From the NCBI GenBank assembly GCA_046483075.1, contig JAWODV010000073.1, positions 1 through 64,000 on the forward strand: a stretch of DNA of 64,000 bases, written 5' to 3'. Positions 9,023-17,751 of this stretch are shown here, one piece after another (position 1 is the stretch's first letter; the number at the start of each line of letters is the position of its first letter). The notes beneath the pieces were generated by a model. That model was not told where the DNA came from, did not search any database, and was given only the letters and a program-made list of their open reading frames with translations. This stretch comes from JASMTM01 sp046483075. Lineage in GTDB: Bacteria > Thermotogota > Thermotogae > Petrotogales > Kosmotogaceae. The translations under genes were made by a program, and so were the position numbers.

Positions 9023-9039
9023 AACCAACACCTCCAGTT

Positions 9040-9447
9040 TTAGTGCTCACCTTCAACGAGTTCTATAAGAACACCCTTTGTGGTCTTTGGATGAAGGAAA
9101 ACCGTCTTCATTCCTCCGGCACCTTCCCGTGGAGTTTCATTTAACGGCTTTAAATTCATTCTTTTCGCCTTTTCAATGCCTTCAAGTGCGCTGTCGACAG
9201 AGATTGCTATATGGTGAATACCTTCACCTCTTTTTTCAATAAATCTTGCAATTGTACTATCAGGATTTATGGATTCCAGCAACTCAATCCTTGTATTCCC
9301 TGTATCTAAAAATGCAACCTTCAACCCTCTATCCTGTAACGTTTCTATTTTTTCAAGCTTAAAGCCAAGATAATCAACATAGATCTTCTTGTGTTCTTCT
9401 ATCGATTTTACAGCAATCCCTATATGGTCAATTTTTTCTGCTTTCAT
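9040..9447 (-). CDS. mce: Methylmalonyl-CoA epimerase
   Basis: Interconverts (2R)- and (2S)-methylmalonyl-CoA, linking the mutase to the carboxyltransferase. 135 residues, the standard size for this vicinal-oxygen-chelate fold with two beta-alpha-beta-beta-beta repeats. The expected divalent-metal ligands are visible: H8 in DHIGIA, E55 in RIELLE, H79 in GIHHIAI and E129 in VLIELVE. The start overlaps the end of meaB by 20 nt, with a GAGGAGGG ribosome site inside meaB, so translation is likely coupled. mmdA follows closely. Confidence 0.93.
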   Translation of the reverse strand: MKAEKIDHIGIAVKSIEEHKKIYVDYLGFKLEKIETLQDRGLKVAFLDTGNTRIELLESINPDSTIARFIEKRGEGIHHIAISVDSALEGIEKAKRMNLKPLNETPREGAGGMKTVFLHPKTTKGVLIELVEGEH

Positions 9448-10288
9448 CGTCTTCTCCCTCCTCTTTTGAATATATACGGATTATCTTTTCAATATCTTCT
9501 GTTTTTTTATACCTGGTCCTCAGAATAGAAAACAATGTATTTAAAAGGTTGAATCTATATCTGTCTTTCCTGTTTTCTTTCAGTTTTTCAGTTTGAATCA
9601 AAACACTCAGATGGCTCTGAACAATCTCTTTAAGATTATCAATATTCTCACCGGTTATACTGTTTATCGACACTATATCTCTGTCGACGCCATTGAGTTT
9701 CAATGTTGCTTCTATATTCGCCAGAAGTTTCTCAGACTCATCCAGATCCATTTTGTTGACGACATAGACATCACCAATCTCCATAATACCTGCCTTTAGC
9801 ATCTGCACATCATCACCGGATCCGGGAGCGAGAACCAATAAAACCAGATCTGCAAGGTTTACTATATCCGTCTCAGCTTGTCCCACACCAACTGTCTCAA
9901 CGAAAATGATATCATAACCGACCCTTCCAAGAAACTGTACGGCATCGTATATTCCCGGACTTAAACCTCCAACAGCTCCTCTGCTGGCCATGGAACGGAT
10001 GAATATATTCTTTCGACCTGCCGAACGCCTCATTCTTATTCTGTCTCCCAAAAAAGCTCCACCTGTGAAAGCACTGGTAGGATCAACAGCTATTATGGCT
10101 ACGTCCTTTTCAGCTGCAAACAATTCTGCAAGTTTGTCGGTCATGGTCGATTTTCCCGAACCAGGGCTGCCAGTGATACCAACAACAAAATAGTCTCTTT
10201 CGGGATATTTCGAAACGATCCCCTTTGCTTTTAATGGATCTCTTTCTATCAGGGTTAACGTTTTCGCTACATCTTTTTCCGAAATCAT
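9428..10288 (-). CDS. meaB: Methylmalonyl-CoA mutase-associated GTPase MeaB
   Basis: G3E-family GTPase that chaperones adenosylcobalamin loading and protects methylmalonyl-CoA mutase. 286 residues. Walker A GSPGSGKS (40-47), the Mg/switch segment VDPTSAFTGGAFLGDRIRM (68-86), ETVGVGQAETD (131-141) and the guanine-specificity motif NKMD (178-181) are intact. The ATG at 10288 overlaps the stop of the B12-binding subunit as ATGA. Its place between the mutase subunits and the epimerase supports the assignment over the related ArgK/HypB proteins. Confidence 0.94.
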   Translation of the reverse strand: MISEKDVAKTLTLIERDPLKAKGIVSKYPERDYFVVGITGSPGSGKSTMTDKLAELFAAEKDVAIIAVDPTSAFTGGAFLGDRIRMRRSAGRKNIFIRSMASRGAVGGLSPGIYDAVQFLGRVGYDIIFVETVGVGQAETDIVNLADLVLLVLAPGSGDDVQMLKAGIMEIGDVYVVNKMDLDESEKLLANIEATLKLNGVDRDIVSINSITGENIDNLKEIVQSHLSVLIQTEKLKENRKDRYRFNLLNTLFSILRTRYKKTEDIEKIIRIYSKEEGEDDESRKN

Positions 10289-10677
10289 TTCACTGCTTCT
10301 TTTACCTGTTCAACAATTTTCTTGAGAGGTACTCCCGGGCCAAATACCTCGTAAATTCCCATTTTCTTAAGTTTTTTCATGTCTTTACCAGGAATTATAC
10401 CGCCCACAAATACCGGTTTATCTTCAATGTTTGATTCTTCCATTAATTTCAGAATTCGTTCGCACAATTTTAGATGAGCTCCTGAAAGAATAGATAGACC
10501 AACGATGTCAACATTCTCCTGCAATGCAGCCCTTACTATTTCTTCAGGTGATTGCCTTAACCCGGTATAAATAACCTCCATACCGGCATCGCGTAGAGCC
10601 ATAGCTACTATTTTTGCTCCTCTATCATGTCCGTCAAGCCCCGGTTTGGCTACAAGTACCTTTATTTTAGTTTCCAT
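10285..10677 (-). CDS. mcmA2: Methylmalonyl-CoA mutase, small B12-binding subunit
   Basis: Binds adenosylcobalamin for the split mutase. The 130-residue protein is essentially one cobalamin-binding Rossmann domain with DGHDRG (15-20), H17 being the expected lower cobalt ligand, then GLSILSGAH and the FVGGIIPG loop. Splitting the catalytic and B12 domains into two genes is common in archaea and some bacteria, unlike the fused enzyme of E. coli and animals. ATG at 10677 with a GGGAGGG site upstream. It follows the large subunit gene by 15 nt. Confidence 0.93.
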   Translation of the reverse strand: METKIKVLVAKPGLDGHDRGAKIVAMALRDAGMEVIYTGLRQSPEEIVRAALQENVDIVGLSILSGAHLKLCERILKLMEESNIEDKPVFVGGIIPGKDMKKLKKMGIYEVFGPGVPLKKIVEQVKEAVK

Positions 10678-10692
10678 TTTTCATGTCCCTCC

Positions 10693-12372
10693 CTAGAGTA
10701 TGATAGCTTCGGTATATTCTCCGAATACATCTCTAAGCGCTGATGAAATCTCCCCAACAGTAGCATAACTCTTAACAGCGCCAAGAACATAAGGCATAAT
10801 ATTATCGCCTTTTTTTGCTGCTGTTTTCAATTCTTCAAGCGCCTCTTTCACCGCATTTTGATCGCGCTTTTCCTTTACAGATCTGATCTTTTCTCTCTGT
10901 CTGTCTTCAATCTCAGGATCGAATTCAAGTAATTCTTTTTCAGCTTCTTCTTCTGTTTGATATTTATTCACACCAACTACAATCTCTTTTTGGTTTTCAA
11001 CATTCAGTTGATATTCATATGCGGTATTTAGAATCTCTTTTTGTATGTAACCCTTTTCTATAGCTTTTACCATTCCACCAAGATCATCGATTTTAGAAAG
11101 GTATTCCTTTACTGCCTTTTCAATATCTGATGTGAGTCGTTCGATATAATAAGATCCTCCAAAAGGATCTACAGTGTCAGTCACTCCGGTTTCATGGGCA
11201 ATTATTTGCTGGGTTCTCAATGCCGCTGTAACAGATTCTTCTGTTGGCAAACCAAGTGCTTCATCGTAGGAATTTGTGTGCAATGACTGAGTACCGCCAA
11301 GAACAGCTGCCAATGCCTGATATGCTACTCTTGCAATGTTATTTAAAGGCTGCTGGGCTGTAAGCGTTGAACCGCCTGTCTGGGTATGGAAGCGTAATCT
11401 TAACGCTTTGTTGTTTTCCACGCTAAACCGTTCTTTCATTATTCTGGCCCACAGTCGCCTTGCAGCACGGAATTTTGCAATCTCTTCAAAAAAGTTATTA
11501 TGCGCATTAAAGAAAAAGGAAAGTCTTTTACCAAAGACGTTTGGATCCAGACCTGCATCTATAGCAGCTTCAACGTAGGCTATGCCATCCGCAAGGGTAA
11601 AAGCTATCTCCTGAACGGCGTTGGCTCCAGCCTCTCTTATATGGTAACCGCTTATGCTTATTGTATTGAAACCGGGCAGGTTTTTAGAACAATATTCAAA
11701 AATGTCTGTAATTATCTTCATAGAAGGTTTAGGAGGGAAAATATATGTACCTCTTGCAATATATTCCTTCAGTATGTCGTTCTGTATAGTTCCTTTAAGT
11801 TTATCCGGTGATACGCCTTGTTTTTCAGCAAGAGCAATGTACATGGCCAATAGAATAGCAGCTGTCGAATTGATAGTCATCGATGTGCTCACTTTGTCAA
11901 GGGGAATTCCCCTGAATAATGTTTCCATATCCTCCAAAGAATCTATTGCAACACCTACTCTTCCGACTTCACCTTCTGCCATTGAATCATCTGAATCATA
12001 TCCAATTTGCGTTGGCAGGTCAAAAGCCACTGAAAGTCCTGTTTGCCCCTGTGACATTAAATAATGAAAGCGTTTATTCGACTCTTCAGCTGACCCAAAG
12101 CCAGCATACTGTCTCATTGTCCATAGTTTTCCCCTGTACATTGTGGGTTGAACCCCTCTTGTGTATGGAGGCATTCCAGGGAAACCTAGATCTTTCTCGT
12201 ATTCTAGATCTTCAATATCAAGAGGTGTATAGATTTTTTTGATTTCGTAAGAGGATGACGTTTTAAATCCTTCTTTGCGTTCGGGAAATCTCTTAACAGT
12301 TGGTTCTACAACGTTCTCTTCCCATTCTTTGCGTTGCTTCTTGATCTGTTCAAGTTCTTCTTTATCAAACAC
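10693..12372 (-). CDS. mcmA1: Methylmalonyl-CoA mutase, large catalytic subunit
   Basis: TIM-barrel catalytic subunit that isomerises succinyl-CoA and (R)-methylmalonyl-CoA by an adenosylcobalamin radical mechanism. The GTG at 12372 gives 559 residues (M-FDKEELEQIKKQ) with GGGAGG eight bases upstream. A longer frame to 12420 has no such site and adds an unlikely leader. Visible segments include YTRGVQPTMYRGKLWTMRQY, AGFGSAEESN, GQTGLSVAFDLPTQ, HTQTGGSTLTAQQPLNN and GGTQSLHTNSYDEAL, typical of true mutases. It is the first gene of a seven-gene operon. A TATAAT-like box lies at 12428-12433 on the minus strand, but no convincing -35 was seen. Confidence 0.93.
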   Translation of the reverse strand: MFDKEELEQIKKQRKEWEENVVEPTVKRFPERKEGFKTSSSYEIKKIYTPLDIEDLEYEKDLGFPGMPPYTRGVQPTMYRGKLWTMRQYAGFGSAEESNKRFHYLMSQGQTGLSVAFDLPTQIGYDSDDSMAEGEVGRVGVAIDSLEDMETLFRGIPLDKVSTSMTINSTAAILLAMYIALAEKQGVSPDKLKGTIQNDILKEYIARGTYIFPPKPSMKIITDIFEYCSKNLPGFNTISISGYHIREAGANAVQEIAFTLADGIAYVEAAIDAGLDPNVFGKRLSFFFNAHNNFFEEIAKFRAARRLWARIMKERFSVENNKALRLRFHTQTGGSTLTAQQPLNNIARVAYQALAAVLGGTQSLHTNSYDEALGLPTEESVTAALRTQQIIAHETGVTDTVDPFGGSYYIERLTSDIEKAVKEYLSKIDDLGGMVKAIEKGYIQKEILNTAYEYQLNVENQKEIVVGVNKYQTEEEAEKELLEFDPEIEDRQREKIRSVKEKRDQNAVKEALEELKTAAKKGDNIMPYVLGAVKSYATVGEISSALRDVFGEYTEAIIL

Positions 12373-12580
12373 GTAAAATCCCTCCCGTTCTGAAAAACTA
12401 TAAAATATTAATGAATACACCTTATTAATTATATTTCATACACATTTATTATTACATATAGTTCAGATTTCTACAGTAAAAACCACTGAAATTCTTTTAA
12501 TACCACAAAATTAATTTATCAGAAAACGCAGGCCACGCAGGTAACTTTACGTTATAATTGATTGAAGTGGAGGTGTAAAA

Positions 12581-13576
12581 ATGGATATAGATAGACTAAC
12601 AGAGCTTATTATCACTCCGGGTATCCCCGGGAGAGAAGAAATGGTGCGTGAATTGATTACCGGATACATTTCTGATTCAGTCAAATATGATTACAAAATA
12701 GACGATCTGGGAAATATAATTATCGAAATTGGTGAAGGAGAACCTATTATTGGTTTAGCTGCCCACATGGATGAAATTGGTTTATTAATCACCGGTTCTA
12801 ATAAAGATGGAACGCTTAATTTTAAAAAACTCGGTGGTATTCCCGATGAAACACTTCCTGGTAGACATCTCGATGTAGTGAGTTCTCAGGGCGATTTGCT
12901 CGATGGAGTTATCGGAATCGCGCCACCCCACTTAAGAGCTGATAACAAACACCAGAATGAGCTCTGTATAGATGTAGGAGCAGAAAATGAAAAAGAGCTG
13001 GCGGAGTTGGGCATTGAAGTTCTGGATTATGCTGTTATTAAAAAACATATTTCAATCCTTAATGATAAATACATTGCTGCCAGATCCCTCGATGATCGTT
13101 TTGGTTGTTCGCTTCTGCTGGATTTGCTTGATAACTTAAATCCAGAGAAAATAAATGGCAAATTAATAATTGCCTGGACAGTACAGGAGGAAATTGGATT
13201 GGTTGGTGGTCAGGCCCTTTCGAGTCATTATTCACCTGAGCTATTCTTTCCTGTTGACAGTTTTGCCTGTTGTTCTAAGATGACCGGTTCAGTAAAAGTT
13301 GGAAATGGTCCGGTGCTTAGAATGGCAGACAGTAGATCGGTGGCTTCATATAATACTGGAAAAGATATCATAAAACTGGCCAGGTCAAAGGATATTCCCC
13401 TTCAAATAGGCGTAACAGGCGGTGGAACAGACGGAATTCCCTTCATGCAAAAGGGTGTCAAGACTGTCCCGTTGAGTCTTGCAATAAAGTACCTTCATTC
13501 AGAAGTGGAATATATGTCATTTGAAGATTACGAAAACCTTTACAAACTAGCAATGGAAATCATTTACTCTTTCTAA
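12581..13576 (+). CDS. M42-family aminopeptidase
   Basis: Cytoplasmic two-metal aminopeptidase of the FrvX/PepA glutamyl-aminopeptidase (TET) family. These often form dodecameric tetrahedral particles that finish peptide breakdown. 331 residues. Metal and catalytic motifs are AHMDEIG (H62), SLDDRFG (D171-D172), QEEIG (E203-E204), PVDSF and KYLHS near the end. ATG at 12581 with GGAGG upstream. A TATAAT at 12553-12558 lies close by, but the -35 is poor. The residue specificity (Glu, Lys or broad) cannot be told from sequence. Followed after 11 nt by the radical SAM gene. Confidence 0.92.
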   Translation: MDIDRLTELIITPGIPGREEMVRELITGYISDSVKYDYKIDDLGNIIIEIGEGEPIIGLAAHMDEIGLLITGSNKDGTLNFKKLGGIPDETLPGRHLDVVSSQGDLLDGVIGIAPPHLRADNKHQNELCIDVGAENEKELAELGIEVLDYAVIKKHISILNDKYIAARSLDDRFGCSLLLDLLDNLNPEKINGKLIIAWTVQEEIGLVGGQALSSHYSPELFFPVDSFACCSKMTGSVKVGNGPVLRMADSRSVASYNTGKDIIKLARSKDIPLQIGVTGGGTDGIPFMQKGVKTVPLSLAIKYLHSEVEYMSFEDYENLYKLAMEIIYSF

Positions 13577-13587
13577 TCAGGGATATT

Positions 13588-15363
13588 ATGAGTGAGATTT
13601 ATAGATGGCTGTCTAATTCAGGGGTATTGAATAAAATAACCAAACCTTCGCGATATATTGCAAAAGAATTAAACGCAATAAAAAAGGAAACATCCGAAAA
13701 ATTGAGGTTCTTACTCCTTTTTCCCGATACATATGAAATTGGCATGTCACATTTGGGGTTAAAAATCCTCTACAGATACCTCAATGAAGAAGATTTCATT
13801 TTTGCTGAACGTTCTTATCTACCCTGGAAAGATATGCTTGCTGAAATGAAAAAGGCAGAAATACCCCTTTATTCCTATGAAACATATTCACCTGCAAGGG
13901 ATTTTCATATTATTGGAATAACCCTTCAGTACGAACTGAGTTACACAAATGTCTTAGCAGCGCTTGAAGCTGCAGATATCCCCATATGGCAAAGTGAAAG
14001 AACCTCAGAACCGCTAATCATAGGTGGAGGTCCCTGTACTGCCAATCCGGAGCCCGTGGCAGATTTTTTTGATCTGTTACTGATAGGCGATGGTGAATAC
14101 GCATCTGTCGAAATATCAAGGATAGTCTGGAACAATCTTGAATTACTTCAGCAGGAAAAAAGGAAACAATTACTGATCAAATTGTCGGATATTCAGGGAG
14201 TATACGTACCGTCACTCGGTAAGAAAAGTGTTAAAAAAGCTGTCATTGATAACCTTGAAGATTATCCCATTAATAGAAAACCGCTTGTGCCATTTATGGT
14301 AACGGTTCATGACAGAGCAAACATTGAACTTATGAGAGGTTGTAACAGAGGATGCAGATTCTGTCAGGCAGGAATGTTTTACAGACCTGTTCGAGAAAGG
14401 AATCATAATGAAATAGTTGAAAGCATTGAAGACATCATCAAAAATACGGGTTATGATGAACTATCCCTGCTATCCTTAAGCACCATGGATTACTCTGCCA
14501 TAGAAGAATTGAGCGAAAAACTTCTGCCTTTCCAAAACGAGAAAAAAATAGGTCTTTCTCTCCCGTCTTCAAGAGTAGATGCCTTCAGTGTGGATATGGC
14601 AACTAAAATCTCCTCTATAAGAAAAACGGGACTTACCTTTGCACCTGAAGCGGGAACACAGAGACTTCGTAATGTGATTAACAAAAACATTGATGAAAGG
14701 GATATCTTCGCTGCTATAAAAAATGCCGTAAGTAACGGCTGGAAAAGATTGAAACTTTACTTCATGATCGGTCTTCCCACGGAAACAACGGAGGATCTGG
14801 AAGGTATCGTTAAATTATGTTCTGATATAAAAAATCTGGGTTTAAGAGACATTACAGTTTCAGTGGCAACCTTTATACCAAAACCACAAACACCCTTTCA
14901 ATATGCCGCACAGATTACCCCTGATGAGGCCTGGAAAAGGTACGATCAACTAAAAAGAATAAGACGATTTGGCAAATTGCAGTTCTCCGATCCGTACAGA
15001 AGCTACATCGATGGAGCACTCTCGCGTGGAGGTCGCGAAATTGCAAATGTTATATATAATGCTTACAGAAAAGGTTCTTTTTTCGACGAATGGTCAGAAG
15101 AATTCTCATATGATACCTGGTTGGAAGCCTTTAAAGTAAATAGGCTTGATATATTAAACTATTCAAAAGAAAGAAAAACAGATGAAATTTTTCCCTGGAG
15201 CCAGATTTCCATTGGCATTGATGAGGAATTTCTCAAAAGCGAATATTTTAGATCTCTTAAAGGTTTAACCACTGAAGATTGCCGTAATGGAACATGCAGT
15301 TCGTGCGGAGTTTGCTATTCGCTAAACGTAACTAACCGACTGGACAAAACCTGGAAACACTGA
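13588..15363 (+). CDS. B12-binding-domain radical SAM protein (TIGR03960-like)
   Basis: 591-residue radical SAM protein. The N-terminal part (about 30-200) resembles a cobalamin-binding fold (LLLFPDTYEIGMSHLGLKIL). The radical SAM core carries the 4Fe-4S motif RGCNRGCRFCQ (CxxxCxxC) around residue 250. The C-terminus holds another cysteine cluster (CRNGTCSSCGVC). Family members are often next to or fused with a DUF2344 domain, which is not seen here. The substrate is unknown. It is likely cotranscribed with the upstream aminopeptidase. Its 3' end overlaps the convergent murC gene by 32 bp. Confidence 0.85.
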   Translation: MSEIYRWLSNSGVLNKITKPSRYIAKELNAIKKETSEKLRFLLLFPDTYEIGMSHLGLKILYRYLNEEDFIFAERSYLPWKDMLAEMKKAEIPLYSYETYSPARDFHIIGITLQYELSYTNVLAALEAADIPIWQSERTSEPLIIGGGPCTANPEPVADFFDLLLIGDGEYASVEISRIVWNNLELLQQEKRKQLLIKLSDIQGVYVPSLGKKSVKKAVIDNLEDYPINRKPLVPFMVTVHDRANIELMRGCNRGCRFCQAGMFYRPVRERNHNEIVESIEDIIKNTGYDELSLLSLSTMDYSAIEELSEKLLPFQNEKKIGLSLPSSRVDAFSVDMATKISSIRKTGLTFAPEAGTQRLRNVINKNIDERDIFAAIKNAVSNGWKRLKLYFMIGLPTETTEDLEGIVKLCSDIKNLGLRDITVSVATFIPKPQTPFQYAAQITPDEAWKRYDQLKRIRRFGKLQFSDPYRSYIDGALSRGGREIANVIYNAYRKGSFFDEWSEEFSYDTWLEAFKVNRLDILNYSKERKTDEIFPWSQISIGIDEEFLKSEYFRSLKGLTTEDCRNGTCSSCGVCYSLNVTNRLDKTWKH

Positions 15364-16681
15364 GTCGGGCTATTCTGGTAATATCACCGGCTCCTAAAAA
15401 TAAGATAACCGAACGTTTCTTGGAATCAATCCACTTAAGAACTTCATCGTAATCTGTCGCATGATATGCAGGAACACCATGAAGGTGAAGTCCTTTAAGT
15501 ACTTCTGTTTCATCCAGCGCATACATTCCCTTTTCATAAGCATCGTATAACTTATATACACATACTTCATCTGCCTCTTTCAGGGAATTGGCAAAACGAC
15601 CATTTTCTCGCGCCAATCTTGAATATCTGTGAGGTTGAAAAACGACGAGAATCTCACTTTCAGGATAGCTTTCTCTGGTTCCCTTAATCGTTGTTATAAT
15701 TTCTTCAGGTGTGTGCGCATAATCATCGATAAGATACAGGTCTCTTGATTTATCGATGCCCCTTATGGAAAATCGTCTGTCAACAGATATATAACTTATT
15801 AATGATTCTTGAATAACTTTAACACTTATTCCTAGTTCAACCGCAAGTGCAATGGCAGCTGTAGCATTATATGCGTTATGCTCACCTGGTAAACCAACAG
15901 AAAAGTTGCCCAACAGTTCGCCATCTTTGAATACATCGAAACTTTGAATCAAACCAGCTTTTCGATTACCAAAGGTATACTTACCTTTATATTTTCCAAA
16001 GGTTATTCCTCTATTACCAAAGGCCTTTCTGCTATTTGGATCATCAGCATTGTGAACCAGCAGACCTTTGATTTTTTTGCCAAAATATGCAAAATGATTG
16101 ATAAGGTTTCGCTCAGAACTAACGTAATGTTCAAGATGATCATGTCTTACGTTGGTAACAATCACATTCAAAGGTATAAAGGATGCGAAGAAACCATCGC
16201 TTTCATCAAGTTCCGTTATTACGGTATTTCTGCTTCCTCTATGATAATTTCCCTGTGAAAGGTGAGGTGATAGCCCACCAAGGAGTACAGTAGGGTCTTT
16301 CTTTGCATCGATAAAAATCTTTGATAGAAGCGCAGTCGTTGTAGTTTTTCCATCAGTTCCAGTAACACAAAAAGAATTCTCATATAATGAGATGATTTTT
16401 TTAAGCATTTCCATTCGATAATAGGTGGGAACAGATTCACTTAAGGCTTTTTCCAGTTCAGGATTGCCCTGTGGTATTGCAGTTGTTTTGATTACAACGC
16501 TGGGATCTTTCCAGTTTTCACTTGAATGAGAAGAAAAAACGTTAATACCGTTTTCTTTAAGGTATTCAACGCGTTCATTAACCTCTACATTTGAACCGTA
16601 AACTTCGTTTCCCTCAGCCGCTAAATGAAGTGCGAGACCACTCATACCGATCCCGCCGATACCTATAAAATGATATTTCAA
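15332..16681 (-). CDS. murC: UDP-N-acetylmuramate--L-alanine ligase
   Basis: Adds L-Ala to UDP-MurNAc, the first amino acid of the peptidoglycan stem. 449 residues with the three Mur-ligase domains. The N-terminal nucleotide-binding turn is GIGGIGMSG (7-15) and the ATP loop is GTDGKTTT (108-115). The usual MurC loop reads GTHGKTTT, so Asp replaces His here. TTG start at 16681 with AGGAGG eight bases upstream. It is the last gene of the mur operon, two bases after murG, and converges with the radical SAM gene. Confidence 0.94.
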   Translation of the reverse strand: MKYHFIGIGGIGMSGLALHLAAEGNEVYGSNVEVNERVEYLKENGINVFSSHSSENWKDPSVVIKTTAIPQGNPELEKALSESVPTYYRMEMLKKIISLYENSFCVTGTDGKTTTTALLSKIFIDAKKDPTVLLGGLSPHLSQGNYHRGSRNTVITELDESDGFFASFIPLNVIVTNVRHDHLEHYVSSERNLINHFAYFGKKIKGLLVHNADDPNSRKAFGNRGITFGKYKGKYTFGNRKAGLIQSFDVFKDGELLGNFSVGLPGEHNAYNATAAIALAVELGISVKVIQESLISYISVDRRFSIRGIDKSRDLYLIDDYAHTPEEIITTIKGTRESYPESEILVVFQPHRYSRLARENGRFANSLKEADEVCVYKLYDAYEKGMYALDETEVLKGLHLHGVPAYHATDYDEVLKWIDSKKRSVILFLGAGDITRIARLSVSRFCPVG

Positions 16682-16683
16682 AA

Positions 16684-17751
16684 CTATTCCTCCTGTAGTA
16701 AATGCCTTGTAATCGTTTCGGCTGGATCATTTTCAAAACGCAACTCTGGTCTGTAACTTGTTGAAATCTTGTTGATAGTTTCTAACAAACCACTGGAGGT
16801 TACTGCATTTTCAAGTATAACACAACCCTGTCCCATTTCTTGCAATATCAAAGCATTGAAATATTGATGATTTTCTGTAGATTTTGACCATGGAATTATT
16901 ACTCCTGGCGTCCCGTATTTCACTAATTCAGCGACAGTTGTTGCGCCACCACGAGCTACAACAGTGTCTGCAAAAGAAATATATTCATGAAGCTGGGGCT
17001 CAAATTCCTGAAACTTTACAAAAGGATAATTTTTTATTCCTAAATCCGTATCACCTGTTATATGATAAAAGAAAAATTTGTAATCTTTTATACTGTCATA
17101 AATCTCTATCATAATACTGTTTATATAATCAGAACCCTGGCTTCCTCCACAAACAACAACCAATTTTCTATTCAAAGCTATTCCAAGGCTATCAAATATT
17201 TCCTTTTTTGTTCTTTTGACTTTTCGAACAGGGTTCCCCGTCAATATTATTTTTTCATCTTCAATTTTTCTAAAGTATTCTCTGCTCTTTTCAAAACTTA
17301 TGAAAATCTTTTTTGCGTATCGTGCCAGCTTTTTGTTAGCAACGCCGGGAATTGAATTCTGCTCATGAAGAAAAATTGGCACTCCAAGTTTCGCAGCAGC
17401 CCTCACAACAGGAAAAGAAATGTAACCGCCTGTTGAAAAAACCATATCCGGAGAAAATTCGGACATACTCTTTTTAACCCTTCCCATTGTTAAAAGATGA
17501 TCAAGAATTACCTCCGCATTTTTCGGACTAAAGATCGGTCTTATTAACCCTTTAACTTGCAAAGGAATTCTTTTTACATTTGGGATATCACTTTCTGCAC
17601 ATCTATCATCAAGTCTTCCTTCTGCTGTATAGTAAAAAACTTCGAGTTTAGTCTTTTTTTTCAAGGCATTTATTACAGCTACTATCGGATAATAATGTCC
17701 TCCGGTTCCTCCTCCACAAACAACTATATTTATTTTGTTTCTATCGTTCAT
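16684..17751 (-). CDS. murG: UDP-GlcNAc:lipid I N-acetylglucosaminyltransferase
   Basis: Peripheral inner-membrane GT-B glycosyltransferase that makes lipid II. With the ATG at 17751 it has 355 residues and starts MNDRNKINIVVCGGGTGGH, placing the donor-site glycine loop at 13-18 as in other MurG proteins. GGSQGSDYIN and the FADTVVARGGATTVAEL sugar-nucleotide region are present. A TTG seven codons upstream (17772) is a possible alternative start. The gene overlaps the end of ftsW by 11 nt. Confidence 0.94.
   Translation of the reverse strand: MNDRNKINIVVCGGGTGGHYYPIVAVINALKKKTKLEVFYYTAEGRLDDRCAESDIPNVKRIPLQVKGLIRPIFSPKNAEVILDHLLTMGRVKKSMSEFSPDMVFSTGGYISFPVVRAAAKLGVPIFLHEQNSIPGVANKKLARYAKKIFISFEKSREYFRKIEDEKIILTGNPVRKVKRTKKEIFDSLGIALNRKLVVVCGGSQGSDYINSIMIEIYDSIKDYKFFFYHITGDTDLGIKNYPFVKFQEFEPQLHEYISFADTVVARGGATTVAELVKYGTPGVIIPWSKSTENHQYFNALILQEMGQGCVILENAVTSSGLLETINKISTSYRPELRFENDPAETITRHLLQEE

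Noticed and set aside
12421..12580. B12 riboswitch before the cobalamin-dependent mutase operon
   Set aside because: The gap of 160 nt, shared by two divergent genes, shows none of the B12-box bases and is too short.
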